19,649 nt of DNA from positions 1 through 19,649 of the forward strand of contig WTHW01000139.1 of the NCBI GenBank assembly GCA_011526395.1, read 5' to 3'. The stretch is from Alphaproteobacteria bacterium. GTDB taxonomy: Bacteria; Pseudomonadota; Alphaproteobacteria; Puniceispirillales; Puniceispirillaceae. The number at the start of each line of letters is the position of its first letter. Positions within the stretch are counted from its first letter, which is position 1. Shown piece after piece: positions 1-7,548 of this stretch. A model generated the notes under the pieces. It ran no database searches. It worked only from the letters and a program-made list of their open reading frames with translations, and was not told the DNA's origin. A program made the translations under genes and the position numbers.

Positions 1-24
1 GAAATGGTCAATTTTCAACGTCAT
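1..24 (-). CDS. 5' end of an unidentified gene downstream of dctM (partial)
   Basis: The minus strand has an ATG at 24-22 that opens a frame running off the left edge, giving only MTLKIDHF. An AGGTG Shine-Dalgarno-like motif begins at the dctM stop codon and lies six bases before this ATG, so translation is probably coupled and the gene is probably the next member of the TRAP operon. Eight residues are too few to assign a family. The K-I-D-H-F start is reminiscent of glyoxalase/VOC-fold proteins, but that is a guess. Confidence 0.5.
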
Positions 25-33
25 CTCTTTCAC

Positions 34-1356
34 CTAAAATAACATATGAACCGCAAATAACGTGATCGCTGGAAATGCAGTTAGGATAACAACGCGCACG
101 AGATCACTAAGCACAAATGGCAGAACCCCTTTAAAGCTCTCTGATAACGGCACATCCTTAGCCAATTTATTGATCACAAATAAATTCATGCCCACTGGCG
201 GCGTTATCAGGCCAACTTCGACAACGATCAGCACCAGAACACCAAACCAAAGGGCGGCATTTTCAGGTGTCATGCCGAAATCTAGCGTCTGGAACACAGG
301 GAAAAACACAGGAATGGTCAAAATAATCATGGAGAGGCTGTCCATGAAACAACCAAGGATAAGATATAGAATAAGGATAACCGACAGAACAATCCACGGA
401 TTTGCATTCATATCTTGAATGAATGAGGCTGCTTCGAAAGGTACGCGCGAGAAGGCAAGAAAACTGTTAAATACAGCCGCACCTAACAAAATGGCAAATA
501 TCATGGCCGTAGAGGTAGCTGTCTCCAATATAGCGTTTATGAAACCATCCTTATCTAACTCGCCATTGATAAATGTATAAAGGCCAGTTGCGCTAGCGCC
601 GACTGCCGCACCTTCAGTCGGGGTGAACCAGCCAAGATAGATGCCGCCAATAACCAGCATAAAAATGCCAATAACGGGCCAAATATCTCTCAAGGCTATT
701 AATCTTTCAGCTACAGATGCGCGTTTTATGGGAACCTCATCCTTTTCCCATAAGCGTGCCAATATCCAAATTGTGACCATATAGCCAAAAATAGCCAAGA
801 AACCGGGGATAAAAGCAGCGATGAATAATTTCGCGATATTTTGTTCTGTCAGGATGGCATAAATAACCAAAACCACAGAGGGTGGAATAAGCACCCCTAG
901 CGTGCCTCCGGCGGCAAGAACAGCTGTTGATAATTTGTTTGAATAGCCATGTTTGCGCAATTCAGGAAGTGCCACTTGCCCCATTGTTGCCGCAGTTGCC
1001 AGAGATGAGCCACATATGGCACCAAAGCCGCCACATGCCACAATGGCAGCTTGTGCCAACCCGCCACGCCTGTGACCTACAAATGTTTTAGCAACGCGGA
1101 ATAGCGCTTTTGACATGCCGCCTCTAGAGGCAAACTGTCCCATCAGAAGAAACATGGGAATGACAGATAATGAATAGTTTGAAAATGTTGAATAAGTGAC
1201 TGTCTTCATCTGGGCAAAAAAGGGGTTCCAATTGCCTAAAATAAGATATTGCCCGAAAATACCAACCACAAGCATGGATAGCATAATAGGCACTCTTGCA
1301 AGTATCAGCATCAGCATCACTGGTAATGCGTATAATCCAATTTCAAATGATGACAT
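34..1356 (-). CDS. dctM: TRAP transporter large permease subunit (DctM family)
   Basis: This is the large membrane subunit of a tripartite ATP-independent periplasmic transporter, which uses the ion gradient to import a substrate (usually an organic acid) delivered by a periplasmic binding protein. The 440 residues are typical of the family. The protein is almost wholly hydrophobic, with about a dozen membrane segments. Family-typical stretches include the glycine/alanine-rich GGFGAICGSSLATAATMG region (about residues 109-126), the following IPPS, and the C-terminal GLITPPVGMN. Its ATG overlaps the dctQ stop codon in a TGATG arrangement, so the two are translationally coupled. The transported compound cannot be read from the sequence. 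The adjacent catabolic operon suggests an organic acid that is degraded there (inference). Confidence 0.95.
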   Translation of the reverse strand: MSSFEIGLYALPVMLMLILARVPIMLSMLVVGIFGQYLILGNWNPFFAQMKTVTYSTFSNYSLSVIPMFLLMGQFASRGGMSKALFRVAKTFVGHRRGGLAQAAIVACGGFGAICGSSLATAATMGQVALPELRKHGYSNKLSTAVLAAGGTLGVLIPPSVVLVIYAILTEQNIAKLFIAAFIPGFLAIFGYMVTIWILARLWEKDEVPIKRASVAERLIALRDIWPVIGIFMLVIGGIYLGWFTPTEGAAVGASATGLYTFINGELDKDGFINAILETATSTAMIFAILLGAAVFNSFLAFSRVPFEAASFIQDMNANPWIVLSVILILYLILGCFMDSLSMIILTIPVFFPVFQTLDFGMTPENAALWFGVLVLIVVEVGLITPPVGMNLFVINKLAKDVPLSESFKGVLPFVLSDLVRVVILTAFPAITLFAVHMLF

Positions 1357-1871
1357 CAGCTTGCAACTTTATGTGGGTTATTTGCTATGACGATTAGGAC
1401 TGTGAACAAGCACACCACACTCCACAAAATGCTAGCAGGTAGAACAGCCGCATAACCCCACCATGCAGGTAGGGCAAGAATAAAGGATGTTTCGCCCCAG
1501 TTGTATTTGTCAACCATGCCAAGATATAACTGGCGTGTAATGATGATAGCAATGACCATCATGCCAAACTGACTGATAAGGGAAATGATCCAAGATAGCA
1601 TTGCTGGAAACCGCCGAGATAAGATATCAACGCTAACATGGCCAAAACGGATTTGACAGTAAGGCAGTGAGCAAAAAACAACAAAAGCCGTGCCATTTTC
1701 TACCAGTTCAAAATCGCCCTGTATGGGGCCAAAGCCATAGGCATTAATGGTGCGTCCAATAACAGATATCACAGTCAGCAACGCCAGAACAATCAGCATA
1801 AAGCCACCAGCTAGTGCAAATGCTTTACACAGCTTTTCAAGCTGCTTTTGAATAAGAGATATCTTTATCAT
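1356..1871 (-). CDS. dctQ: TRAP transporter small permease subunit (DctQ family)
   Basis: This is the small membrane subunit that pairs with DctM in TRAP transporters. The 171 residues carry four hydrophobic segments, the usual DctQ topology. The family-like stretch with FELVENGTAFVVF followed by a conserved G-H-V-S-V-D (about residues 54-82) is present. An AGGTGAG motif lies about 12 bases before the ATG, which is a loose spacing. The gene sits 109 bases downstream of dctP, beyond a hairpin with a T-run, and overlaps dctM by one base. It is therefore probably transcribed by partial read-through from the dctP promoter. Confidence 0.92.
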   Translation of the reverse strand: MIKISLIQKQLEKLCKAFALAGGFMLIVLALLTVISVIGRTINAYGFGPIQGDFELVENGTAFVVFCSLPYCQIRFGHVSVDILSRRFPAMLSWIISLISQFGMMVIAIIITRQLYLGMVDKYNWGETSFILALPAWWGYAAVLPASILWSVVCLFTVLIVIANNPHKVAS

Positions 1872-1910
1872 AGCTCGACTTATCTCACCTATTGAGGCTT
1901 GTGACTAGAT

Positions 1911-1949
1911 GAAAAACCGCCCCTGCAAGATTTTCACAAGGGCGGGTTT
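1911..1949 (-). terminator. Intercistronic hairpin with T-run between dctP and dctQ (attenuator)
   Basis: Read on the minus strand, CCGCCC (complement of 1940-1945) pairs with GGGCGG (complement of 1917-1922). The stem extends by A-T pairs around a bulged base, and a run of five T follows at 1912-1916. This has the form of an intrinsic terminator. It lies about 30 bases after the dctP stop and 40 bases before dctQ. In binding-protein transporter operons such an element commonly gives partial termination, so more binding protein than permease is made. That role is inferred here. Confidence 0.75.
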
Positions 1950-1980
1950 GAATGTATCGTCAATAAGAAGTTGCTATATC

Positions 1981-3006
1981 TTATTTTTCTGCTGCGATTG
2001 CTGCTTTTGCGGCATCATATAGACCTTGACCATCTAGGCCTTTACCATTCATTTCTGCAATCCAACCATCGATTACAGGCTGAACAGCTTCCACCCATTT
2101 CGCTTTGTCAGCCATGCTGATTTCCACAACTTCATTGCCAGATTCTTTTGCAATGCGAAGGCCATTTACATCAGCTTCATCCATAGCGCGGCCGAATAAG
2201 CGCGCCATTGCCACACCTGAATGCTTATCCATGATAGCACGCAAATCTGCTGGCATATTCTCATAGGCTTGTTTGTTCATGATAACGCCAAATGTTGCTG
2301 TATACAGGCCTGTGTCACCCTCAAACCCAGTATGTGAGTCTGTCAATTGGGCGATTTTCAACGGCACAGATACTTCATAAGGAATAACAGCGCCATCAAT
2401 TACACCTTTTGACAAAGACTCAGGCACAGCTGGCACTGGCATACCAACTGGTGTGGCGCCAAGCTCGCCTAGCATGCCTGTAATGACACGTGTTGGGCCA
2501 CGTAGCTTTTTGCCTTTAAGATCGCTGATCTGTTTAATGGCTGGGCCTTTCACATGCATGATGCCCGGTCCATGTGTGTGGAATCCAAGTGGATGGACAT
2601 CCTTAAAATCATCCATGCCATAGGCTTCCATATATTTTTGCAAAGCAACAGAGCTGCTCTCAGCATCACCTGTCATAAATGGAAGCTCAAACGCCTCTGC
2701 CGTTGGGAAAAGTCCAGGAGTATAGCCAAGCACTGTCCAAATGATGTCAACAACACCATCGCGTGCTTGTCCATATAATGATGGCGGCGCGCCACCAAGT
2801 TGCATTGATGGATAATGCTCAATTTTAATGCGGCCGTTGGATTCTTCTTCGATCTTTTTAATCCAAGGCTCAATCCCTCTAGCTGGAATGTCAGCCTTTA
2901 GAGATAAAAACTGGTGAAAACGCAAAGTAACATCGGCGGCATTTGCTGAACCAACAGCCAATGCAACTGTCATAGTTGTTGCAATAATGGAAAGAAATCT
3001 TTTCAT
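1981..3006 (-). CDS. dctP: TRAP transporter periplasmic substrate-binding protein (DctP family)
   Basis: This is the soluble receptor of the TRAP system. It captures the substrate in the periplasm and hands it to DctQM. The 341 residues start with a Sec signal peptide: K2/R3, a hydrophobic core, and a likely cleavage after A-N-A at residue 23. The DctP signature follows, with a GKKLRGPTR segment at about residues 165-173. Its arginine, R169 or R173, matches the position of the conserved arginine that usually binds the substrate carboxylate. The stretch MQLGGAPP (about 68-75) is also typical. A good ribosome site (AGGGAG, seven bases before ATG) supports the start. It is the first gene of the leftward TRAP operon and is divergent from the MFS gene. 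The ligand is not identifiable, but the arginine argues for a carboxylate. Confidence 0.95.
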   Translation of the reverse strand: MKRFLSIIATTMTVALAVGSANAADVTLRFHQFLSLKADIPARGIEPWIKKIEEESNGRIKIEHYPSMQLGGAPPSLYGQARDGVVDIIWTVLGYTPGLFPTAEAFELPFMTGDAESSSVALQKYMEAYGMDDFKDVHPLGFHTHGPGIMHVKGPAIKQISDLKGKKLRGPTRVITGMLGELGATPVGMPVPAVPESLSKGVIDGAVIPYEVSVPLKIAQLTDSHTGFEGDTGLYTATFGVIMNKQAYENMPADLRAIMDKHSGVAMARLFGRAMDEADVNGLRIAKESGNEVVEISMADKAKWVEAVQPVIDGWIAEMNGKGLDGQGLYDAAKAAIAAEK

Positions 3007-3143
3007 TTCCGGACTCCCTAAATTGTTCTTGATGATAACTATAGATCATGGTTTTCACATTTCAAAAATCTATTTCATTTTTTGTTCGCCTGAAATCAAA
3101 AACAAATTATATACTGAGTGATACATCCAAGAAAGGAAAAGCT
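3007..3143. promoter_or_regulatory. Divergent promoter region between dctP and the MFS gene
   Basis: This 137-base AT-rich gap must carry the promoters for the leftward TRAP operon and the rightward MFS gene. A TATACT hexamer at 3110-3115 is a plausible -10 for the MFS gene, but no well-spaced -35 is visible. An ATTTCA/TGAAAT inverted repeat (3072-3077 and 3091-3096) could be an operator. A TTTTCAC at 3052-3058 matches half of the dyad found upstream of the aldehyde dehydrogenase gene. No motif here is convincing on its own. Confidence 0.4.
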
Positions 3144-4397
3144 ATGCAACAGTCTGTTGTGAAAAAATCAGATAATATTTTTACGCCTATCCTCATTGCA
3201 TCAAGCCTTGTACTTTTCTTAAGCTTTATGGTCAGAGCCAGTTTTGGCGTCTTTCAAATTCCTATTGCATCAGATTTGGGTTGGCTTCGTAGTGACTTTT
3301 CACTTGCTATCGCTATTCAAAACCTCGCATGGGGTCTCGCAACACCGTTGTTTGGTGCGTTTGCGGAACGCTTAGGGGACAGGCGCGCCATTTTAATTGG
3401 TATCGGATTTTATGCCGCTGGTCTGTTATTCAGCGCTTATTCAGTCTCATCTTTTGAGCATCAACTCCTTGAAGTGCTTGTTGGATTTGGTATTGCTGGC
3501 ACTGGTTTTGGTGTTCTTCTTGGCGTTGTTGGCAGAGCCGCCTCAGATAAGCACCGCTCGCTTGCACTTGGCATTACAACCGCGGCAGGTAGTGCTGGCC
3601 AAGTTGTTGGCCCCCCTTTGGCGCAATATTTGCTGTCTGGTATGCATTGGTCAGAGGTTTTTGTCATCTTTGCCTTTATCATCATCGCTTCGGTTATGTG
3701 TTTGCCGTTTCTGAAAAGTGATTATAAGGCATCAAAGGCTGAGTTAGAGGAAACGCTTGGTCAAATCATCACGCGCGCTGCAAAAGACCCAAATTACATC
3801 ATGATTTTCATAGGGTTCTTTAGCTGTGGCTTCCAGCTAGCTTTTGTCACAGCCCATTTTCCAGCCCTTGTCACAGAAACATGTGCCGCTATTGACCCTG
3901 ATGGTGTTCTTGCCAGTTTTGGTATAACAACAACAGCCGCGCTTGGTGCGGTCGCTATTGGTGTAATTGGCATATTCAATATCATCGGCACGATTACTGC
4001 TGGCGCGCTTGGTAACAAGTTTCAGAAGAAGAACCTGCTTGCCTTGATTTATGGCGGACGGACAATTATCGCGGCTTGGTTTATCATTATGCCAATAACA
4101 CCCTTTACCGTTCTGGTATTTTCCGTTGTTATGGGCTCATTATGGCTTGCAACAGTGCCGCTCACCTCAGGGCTTGTGGCACATCTATATGGCCTGCGCT
4201 ATATGGGCACTCTTTATGGTCTTGTATTCTTCTCACACCAGCTAGGCTCTTTCGTTGGTGTCTGGCTCGGCGGTGAATTTTATGACCAATTCGGCTCTTA
4301 TACAGCAGTGTGGTGGGTTGGTGTTGGTACAGGCCTTCTATCAACGCTTGTGCATCTGCCAATCAAAGAGCGTAAGCCAGCCGCAGTGCCAGCTTAA
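3144..4397 (+). CDS. MFS transporter (monocarboxylate/oxalate-formate-like branch)
   Basis: This is a secondary carrier of the major facilitator superfamily, predicted to move a small organic acid across the inner membrane by symport or antiport. The preferred start at 3144 gives 417 residues and has GGAAAA just upstream. The frame also contains an ATG at 3048, but it would add 32 residues that look unlike a transporter N-terminus and it lacks a ribosome site. About twelve membrane helices are visible. The loop between helices 2 and 3 carries the MFS motif A-like sequence AERLGDRRAIL. A central hydrophilic linker follows the sixth helix, near KSDYKASKAELEE. The gene runs against the catabolic operon, with only 13 bases between stop codons. 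It may be a second uptake route or an exporter of a product; direction and substrate cannot be told. Confidence 0.88.
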   Translation: MQQSVVKKSDNIFTPILIASSLVLFLSFMVRASFGVFQIPIASDLGWLRSDFSLAIAIQNLAWGLATPLFGAFAERLGDRRAILIGIGFYAAGLLFSAYSVSSFEHQLLEVLVGFGIAGTGFGVLLGVVGRAASDKHRSLALGITTAAGSAGQVVGPPLAQYLLSGMHWSEVFVIFAFIIIASVMCLPFLKSDYKASKAELEETLGQIITRAAKDPNYIMIFIGFFSCGFQLAFVTAHFPALVTETCAAIDPDGVLASFGITTTAALGAVAIGVIGIFNIIGTITAGALGNKFQKKNLLALIYGGRTIIAAWFIIMPITPFTVLVFSVVMGSLWLATVPLTSGLVAHLYGLRYMGTLYGLVFFSHQLGSFVGVWLGGEFYDQFGSYTAVWWVGVGTGLLSTLVHLPIKERKPAAVPA

Positions 4398-4410
4398 GCT
4401 ACTTTTATAT

Positions 4411-6114
4411 CTATGACTTGGCGCGATGGGTGAAACTATCGCGTCTAAAGCTGTAAAGCGCGCTTGGGTCAACCGAAACATCAATCACTGCTGGTTTATC
4501 ACATTTAAGAGCCACTTCCACAGCTTGTGTAACATCATCTAATGTCTCAGCCTTATATCCTTTGGCACCGTATAATTCGGCGAGCTTATCAAATGGAGGG
4601 CTTGAGACATCAGCGCCAATATAGCGCTCGCCAAAGAAATCTCGCTGATATGCTTTTTCAGCACCCCAGCATTTATTATTCATCACAATAGTGACTGTAT
4701 TGATATTATGATCAACTGCTGTTGAAAGCTCAGAGACAGTCATCCCAAAGCCGCCATCACCCATTAAGCTTATAACAGGTCGTTCTGGATTAGCTAATTT
4801 TGCTCCCAATCCACAAGCAAAGGAAAAGCCAACAAGTCCGAAATCAAGCGGTGTGTAAAGGCTTCCCGGTTGGTGATAATTTAGATTGTCAGTCGCCTGA
4901 AGGCATAATGTGCCGGCATCCATTGTGTAAACACAATCCTCTGGCAATGCTTGTCTTAACCTGTGATAGAGTGATGCTGGTTGTATAAATTCTTCAGCCT
5001 CTAAAGCACGCGCTTTTTCATCTCTTAAAGACAGGTACGCCTGCCTTTCACTTTGATATTGTGATGTCCATGCGTCTGCCAATTTTTTGTTTTGCAATTT
5101 TGAGATGGCCTCGGTTAGACAGATTGCCGCTATTGGGGCATCAGCAATCATGCCAATCGTAACCGGGAAATAGCGGCCAATTGCTGTTGGTTCTTGTTCA
5201 ATATGAATGATTTCAGCGTCTTTATTAATGTTGTCATAGCTAAAGAATGTGGCATTAAAGCCAAGCCTTGTGCCAAGCGCTAATATTATATCTGCTTCTT
5301 TGACAAGGCGTGATGCCACCTCATTCCCTCTAGGGCCCATCTGCCCTGCATTTAAGGGGTGACCAAATGCCAAAGCATCACCATGACCGGGGGACGAGAC
5401 AAGCGGGCAATTGATCGCCTCAGCGAGCGCGAAAGCAACATCTTGCGCGCGTTCGTTTTTAATGCCGCCGCCAACGATAATCACAGGCCGCTCAGCGCCT
5501 AGTAACATCTGTGCTGCTTGTTCTATGGCTGCTCCTGATGGTGCTGCTGGTACTGGATTGCGGTATTGATTTGGCTTGGTTAGTGGCTCGAACTCTGCCT
5601 CGGCTGCCAAGATATCGCGCGCAAGATTGATTTGAACAGGGCCCTTTCTCGGCGCATGCGCTACACGAAAGGCATCTGACATCACATCTGTAATTCTAGA
5701 TGTGGATGGCACATTCCATGTTTGCTTCGTAACCGGCCTGAATAAGGCTTCTTGGTCAACCTCTTGAAAGCCATCTTTATATTGATGTGCTGTTGATAAT
5801 GCGCCAGCGATCGAAATCACAGGTGAAAAAGCGGCTTTTGCTTGTGCTAAGCCTGTCACAAGATTGGTCGCACCTGGACCATTTTGACCTGCTAAAATGA
5901 CACCAGATTGCCCAGAGGCACGGGCAAAGCCATCCGCCATATGTGTGCCGGTACGTTCATCATGAACGCCGATAAAGCTTATATCATCTGCATCATATAA
6001 AGCATCAAACATCTCCATAGTGGCAGAGCCAATAAGACCAAACACATGACTTACATTTTCATTTTGAAGCACTGAAACAGCAGCTTGACCGCCGGTCATT
6101 TTCGTTTTTGTCAT
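4411..6114 (-). CDS. Thiamine-diphosphate-dependent enzyme, acetolactate synthase superfamily, Xsc-like C-terminus
   Basis: This is an enzyme of the acetohydroxyacid synthase/decarboxylase superfamily. Such enzymes use thiamine diphosphate (ThDP) to break or form a bond next to a carbonyl. The 567 residues show the three expected domains. The N-terminal pyrimidine-binding domain has the cofactor-activating glutamate at E53 in HDERTGTHMADGFAR. The central Rossmann-like domain is at about 195-330 (RPVIIVGGG). The C-terminal diphosphate-binding domain has GDG at 452-454 and NN at 479-480. The stretch after NN, with CWGAEKAYQ and FFGERYIGA, is close to what I recall of sulfoacetaldehyde acetyltransferase (Xsc), which converts sulfoacetaldehyde and phosphate to acetyl phosphate and sulfite. 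However, no phosphotransacetylase or sulfite exporter is nearby, and the neighbours do not form a known taurine pathway. The reaction is left open. It is the last gene of the operon, 17 bases after the hydrolase. Confidence 0.85.
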   Translation of the reverse strand: MTKTKMTGGQAAVSVLQNENVSHVFGLIGSATMEMFDALYDADDISFIGVHDERTGTHMADGFARASGQSGVILAGQNGPGATNLVTGLAQAKAAFSPVISIAGALSTAHQYKDGFQEVDQEALFRPVTKQTWNVPSTSRITDVMSDAFRVAHAPRKGPVQINLARDILAAEAEFEPLTKPNQYRNPVPAAPSGAAIEQAAQMLLGAERPVIIVGGGIKNERAQDVAFALAEAINCPLVSSPGHGDALAFGHPLNAGQMGPRGNEVASRLVKEADIILALGTRLGFNATFFSYDNINKDAEIIHIEQEPTAIGRYFPVTIGMIADAPIAAICLTEAISKLQNKKLADAWTSQYQSERQAYLSLRDEKARALEAEEFIQPASLYHRLRQALPEDCVYTMDAGTLCLQATDNLNYHQPGSLYTPLDFGLVGFSFACGLGAKLANPERPVISLMGDGGFGMTVSELSTAVDHNINTVTIVMNNKCWGAEKAYQRDFFGERYIGADVSSPPFDKLAELYGAKGYKAETLDDVTQAVEVALKCDKPAVIDVSVDPSALYSFRRDSFTHRAKS

Positions 6115-6131
6115 GTTTTATCCCTACTATT

Positions 6132-6926
6132 TTATGGAAGGTTGTTTAAAAATTTTTGCAATGGTGCAATGAACAAATCAGGACGCTCAATAAGGTCTAA
6201 ATGTTGCAAGTCTGGCACGATAAGTAACTGGCTTCCTTCAATCTCGCTGGCGATCGCTTGCGACATGTCTACGTTTGAGCCTGTATCATTCTCGCAGGTC
6301 ATAACAAGGCTAGGCGCCGTTATGGGTGGCACAGGCCTAATCAATTCTAGCACGCCATTAGCAAGCACAAAGCGATGATTTGCATAATTTGCCGGATGAT
6401 TTGTAAGAACGGTTTGGCGAACCCAATCTGTTTTTTCGGGGTTTTGTTCGCGAAACGCATTTGTGAACCATCTTTCCAGTGTCGTCTCAATCGTTGCGGC
6501 CGCGCCGCCGTCACTTGTATCCTTAGCCCTTTGTTCAACAAGCTGTTGCTGTTTTTCATCACGTTCATGAGGTGAATTCAAAATCGCCAAGGACGCTACC
6601 TGATGAGGTCTATCCATTGCAAATCTGCGATTAATCATCCCGCCAAGCGAGAACCCTACAAGGTGCGCTGTTTCAACTTCAAGGAATGCTAGTAATTCTG
6701 CTAGCTGGTCAGATAAGACGCGCAAAGACGGCGTTTCAGCAGGTAATGCACTTTCACCATGTCCGCATAAATCGTACAAGATGACAAAATAATCATCCTG
6801 AAAGGCTGGGATAAACTCTTCCCATGTCTGCCTTGTTAGGCCGAGGCCATGAATAAATACGATGGCAGGTGAGCCAGGATTACCATAAAGCTGATAAGCT
6901 GTTCCTTGCGCTGTCTTTTGCGTCAT
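6132..6926 (-). CDS. Alpha/beta-fold hydrolase (enol-lactonase/RutD-like)
   Basis: This is a cytoplasmic serine hydrolase of the alpha/beta fold, of the group that includes 3-oxoadipate enol-lactonase and RutD. It probably opens a lactone, ester or amide intermediate of the operon's pathway. The ATG at 6926 is preferred because AGGTG lies nine bases before it. A GTG at 6938 would add four residues and overlap the upstream stop. Numbered from that GTG, the features are the oxyanion HGLG at 30-33, the nucleophile S97 in GFSLGG, a likely acid D218 in END, and H246 in LQHLDL. The triad therefore looks complete. The length of 264 residues is normal. There is no signal peptide. The true substrate is unknown. 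Confidence 0.88.
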   Translation of the reverse strand: MTQKTAQGTAYQLYGNPGSPAIVFIHGLGLTRQTWEEFIPAFQDDYFVILYDLCGHGESALPAETPSLRVLSDQLAELLAFLEVETAHLVGFSLGGMINRRFAMDRPHQVASLAILNSPHERDEKQQQLVEQRAKDTSDGGAAATIETTLERWFTNAFREQNPEKTDWVRQTVLTNHPANYANHRFVLANGVLELIRPVPPITAPSLVMTCENDTGSNVDMSQAIASEIEGSQLLIVPDLQHLDLIERPDLFIAPLQKFLNNLP

Positions 6927-6930
6927 TGCA

Positions 6931-7527
6931 TCAAACACCTGCTGGGTTATCTACATCGCGTCCCATCTCTTTCAGGTCAGCATATCTGTCGCCGATACGA
7001 TGATGCGGATGGCCACCAATAGAGCCACCAAGTGCAATAATGATTTCATCAGGGGCAGGGGCGTCTGCTACAGACACAGAAATTGTTTGGTAATGCGAGC
7101 GTCTGCCGCCATCATCCTTGTCCATTAGCGGAATTAGCAGAGTGCTACCACCCACAGCCTTAATATTCGCAAACGCAAGATATGACTTAGCATCAATCGC
7201 TTCGCGAAGCTGATTGCCAAACCACAAAGAATGGGTGAGCGCTTGCGCATGTTCAACTTCACCGCCCATACCCACAAGAGATGCCTTGCCAACACCTTCG
7301 ATTGTGCCGCCTGATAAACGCAATAGATTTTCGGTTAAAACTTTACCGATAACCGGGCATTGCTCTTTGATTTCAGGGCTCAAATCTTCAACGAAGCCAC
7401 GCCCGAACCATGGATTTTTAATGACGGCCAAAGCCGCATATAGATATGTTGGCTTTTCAACAGCCTTACCACCTTCAACAAAGGTTGTTTGTGTCCAGTC
7501 GATGGTTCTTCTGATTTCTACAGGCAT
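6931..7527 (-). CDS. AA_synth (DUF1185, PF06684) family protein
   Basis: This is a 198-residue member of the family named 'amino acid synthesis' (DUF1185). Published structures of family members show a variant of the Bacillus-type chorismate mutase fold, but no reaction is settled as far as I know. Recognisable stretches are NPWFGRGFVEDL (38-49), the glycine-rich MGGEVEHAQALTHSLWFG (87-104) with H93 and H99, and the C-terminal ALGGSIGGHPHHRIGDRYAD (165-184), rich in histidine and arginine. The last stretch could be a binding site. There is a near-consensus ribosome site, AAGGAG, before the ATG at 7527. It lies between a flavin monooxygenase and a hydrolase in a tight operon, which argues for a catabolic rather than a biosynthetic role here (inference). 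Confidence 0.88.
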   Translation of the reverse strand: MPVEIRRTIDWTQTTFVEGGKAVEKPTYLYAALAVIKNPWFGRGFVEDLSPEIKEQCPVIGKVLTENLLRLSGGTIEGVGKASLVGMGGEVEHAQALTHSLWFGNQLREAIDAKSYLAFANIKAVGGSTLLIPLMDKDDGGRRSHYQTISVSVADAPAPDEIIIALGGSIGGHPHHRIGDRYADLKEMGRDVDNPAGV

Positions 7528-7548
7528 TTTTTGCTCCTTGTTATATGC

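Noticed and set aside
62..418. Plus-strand open frame of 118 residues opposite dctM
   Set aside because: It is antisense to a conserved membrane-protein gene. The basic, serine/threonine-rich composition is typical of such shadows.
3082..3115. TTGTTC (3082-3087) with TATACT (3110-3115) as a sigma-70 promoter for the MFS gene
   Set aside because: The spacer would be 22 bases, too long. Only the -10-like hexamer is noted, at low confidence.
3048..3143. N-terminal extension of the MFS protein from the ATG at 3048
   Set aside because: There is no ribosome site, and the extension has non-transporter-like sequence. The ATG at 3144 has a good ribosome site and begins a normal MFS N-terminus.
4391..4443. 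Palindrome AGCTTAAGCT (4391-4400) and a CGCGAT/ATCGCG hairpin (4422-4443) between the converging MFS and ThDP-enzyme genes, as a possible terminator
   Set aside because: The first has no loop, and the second has only six pairs, a ten-base loop and no T-run on either side in the right place.
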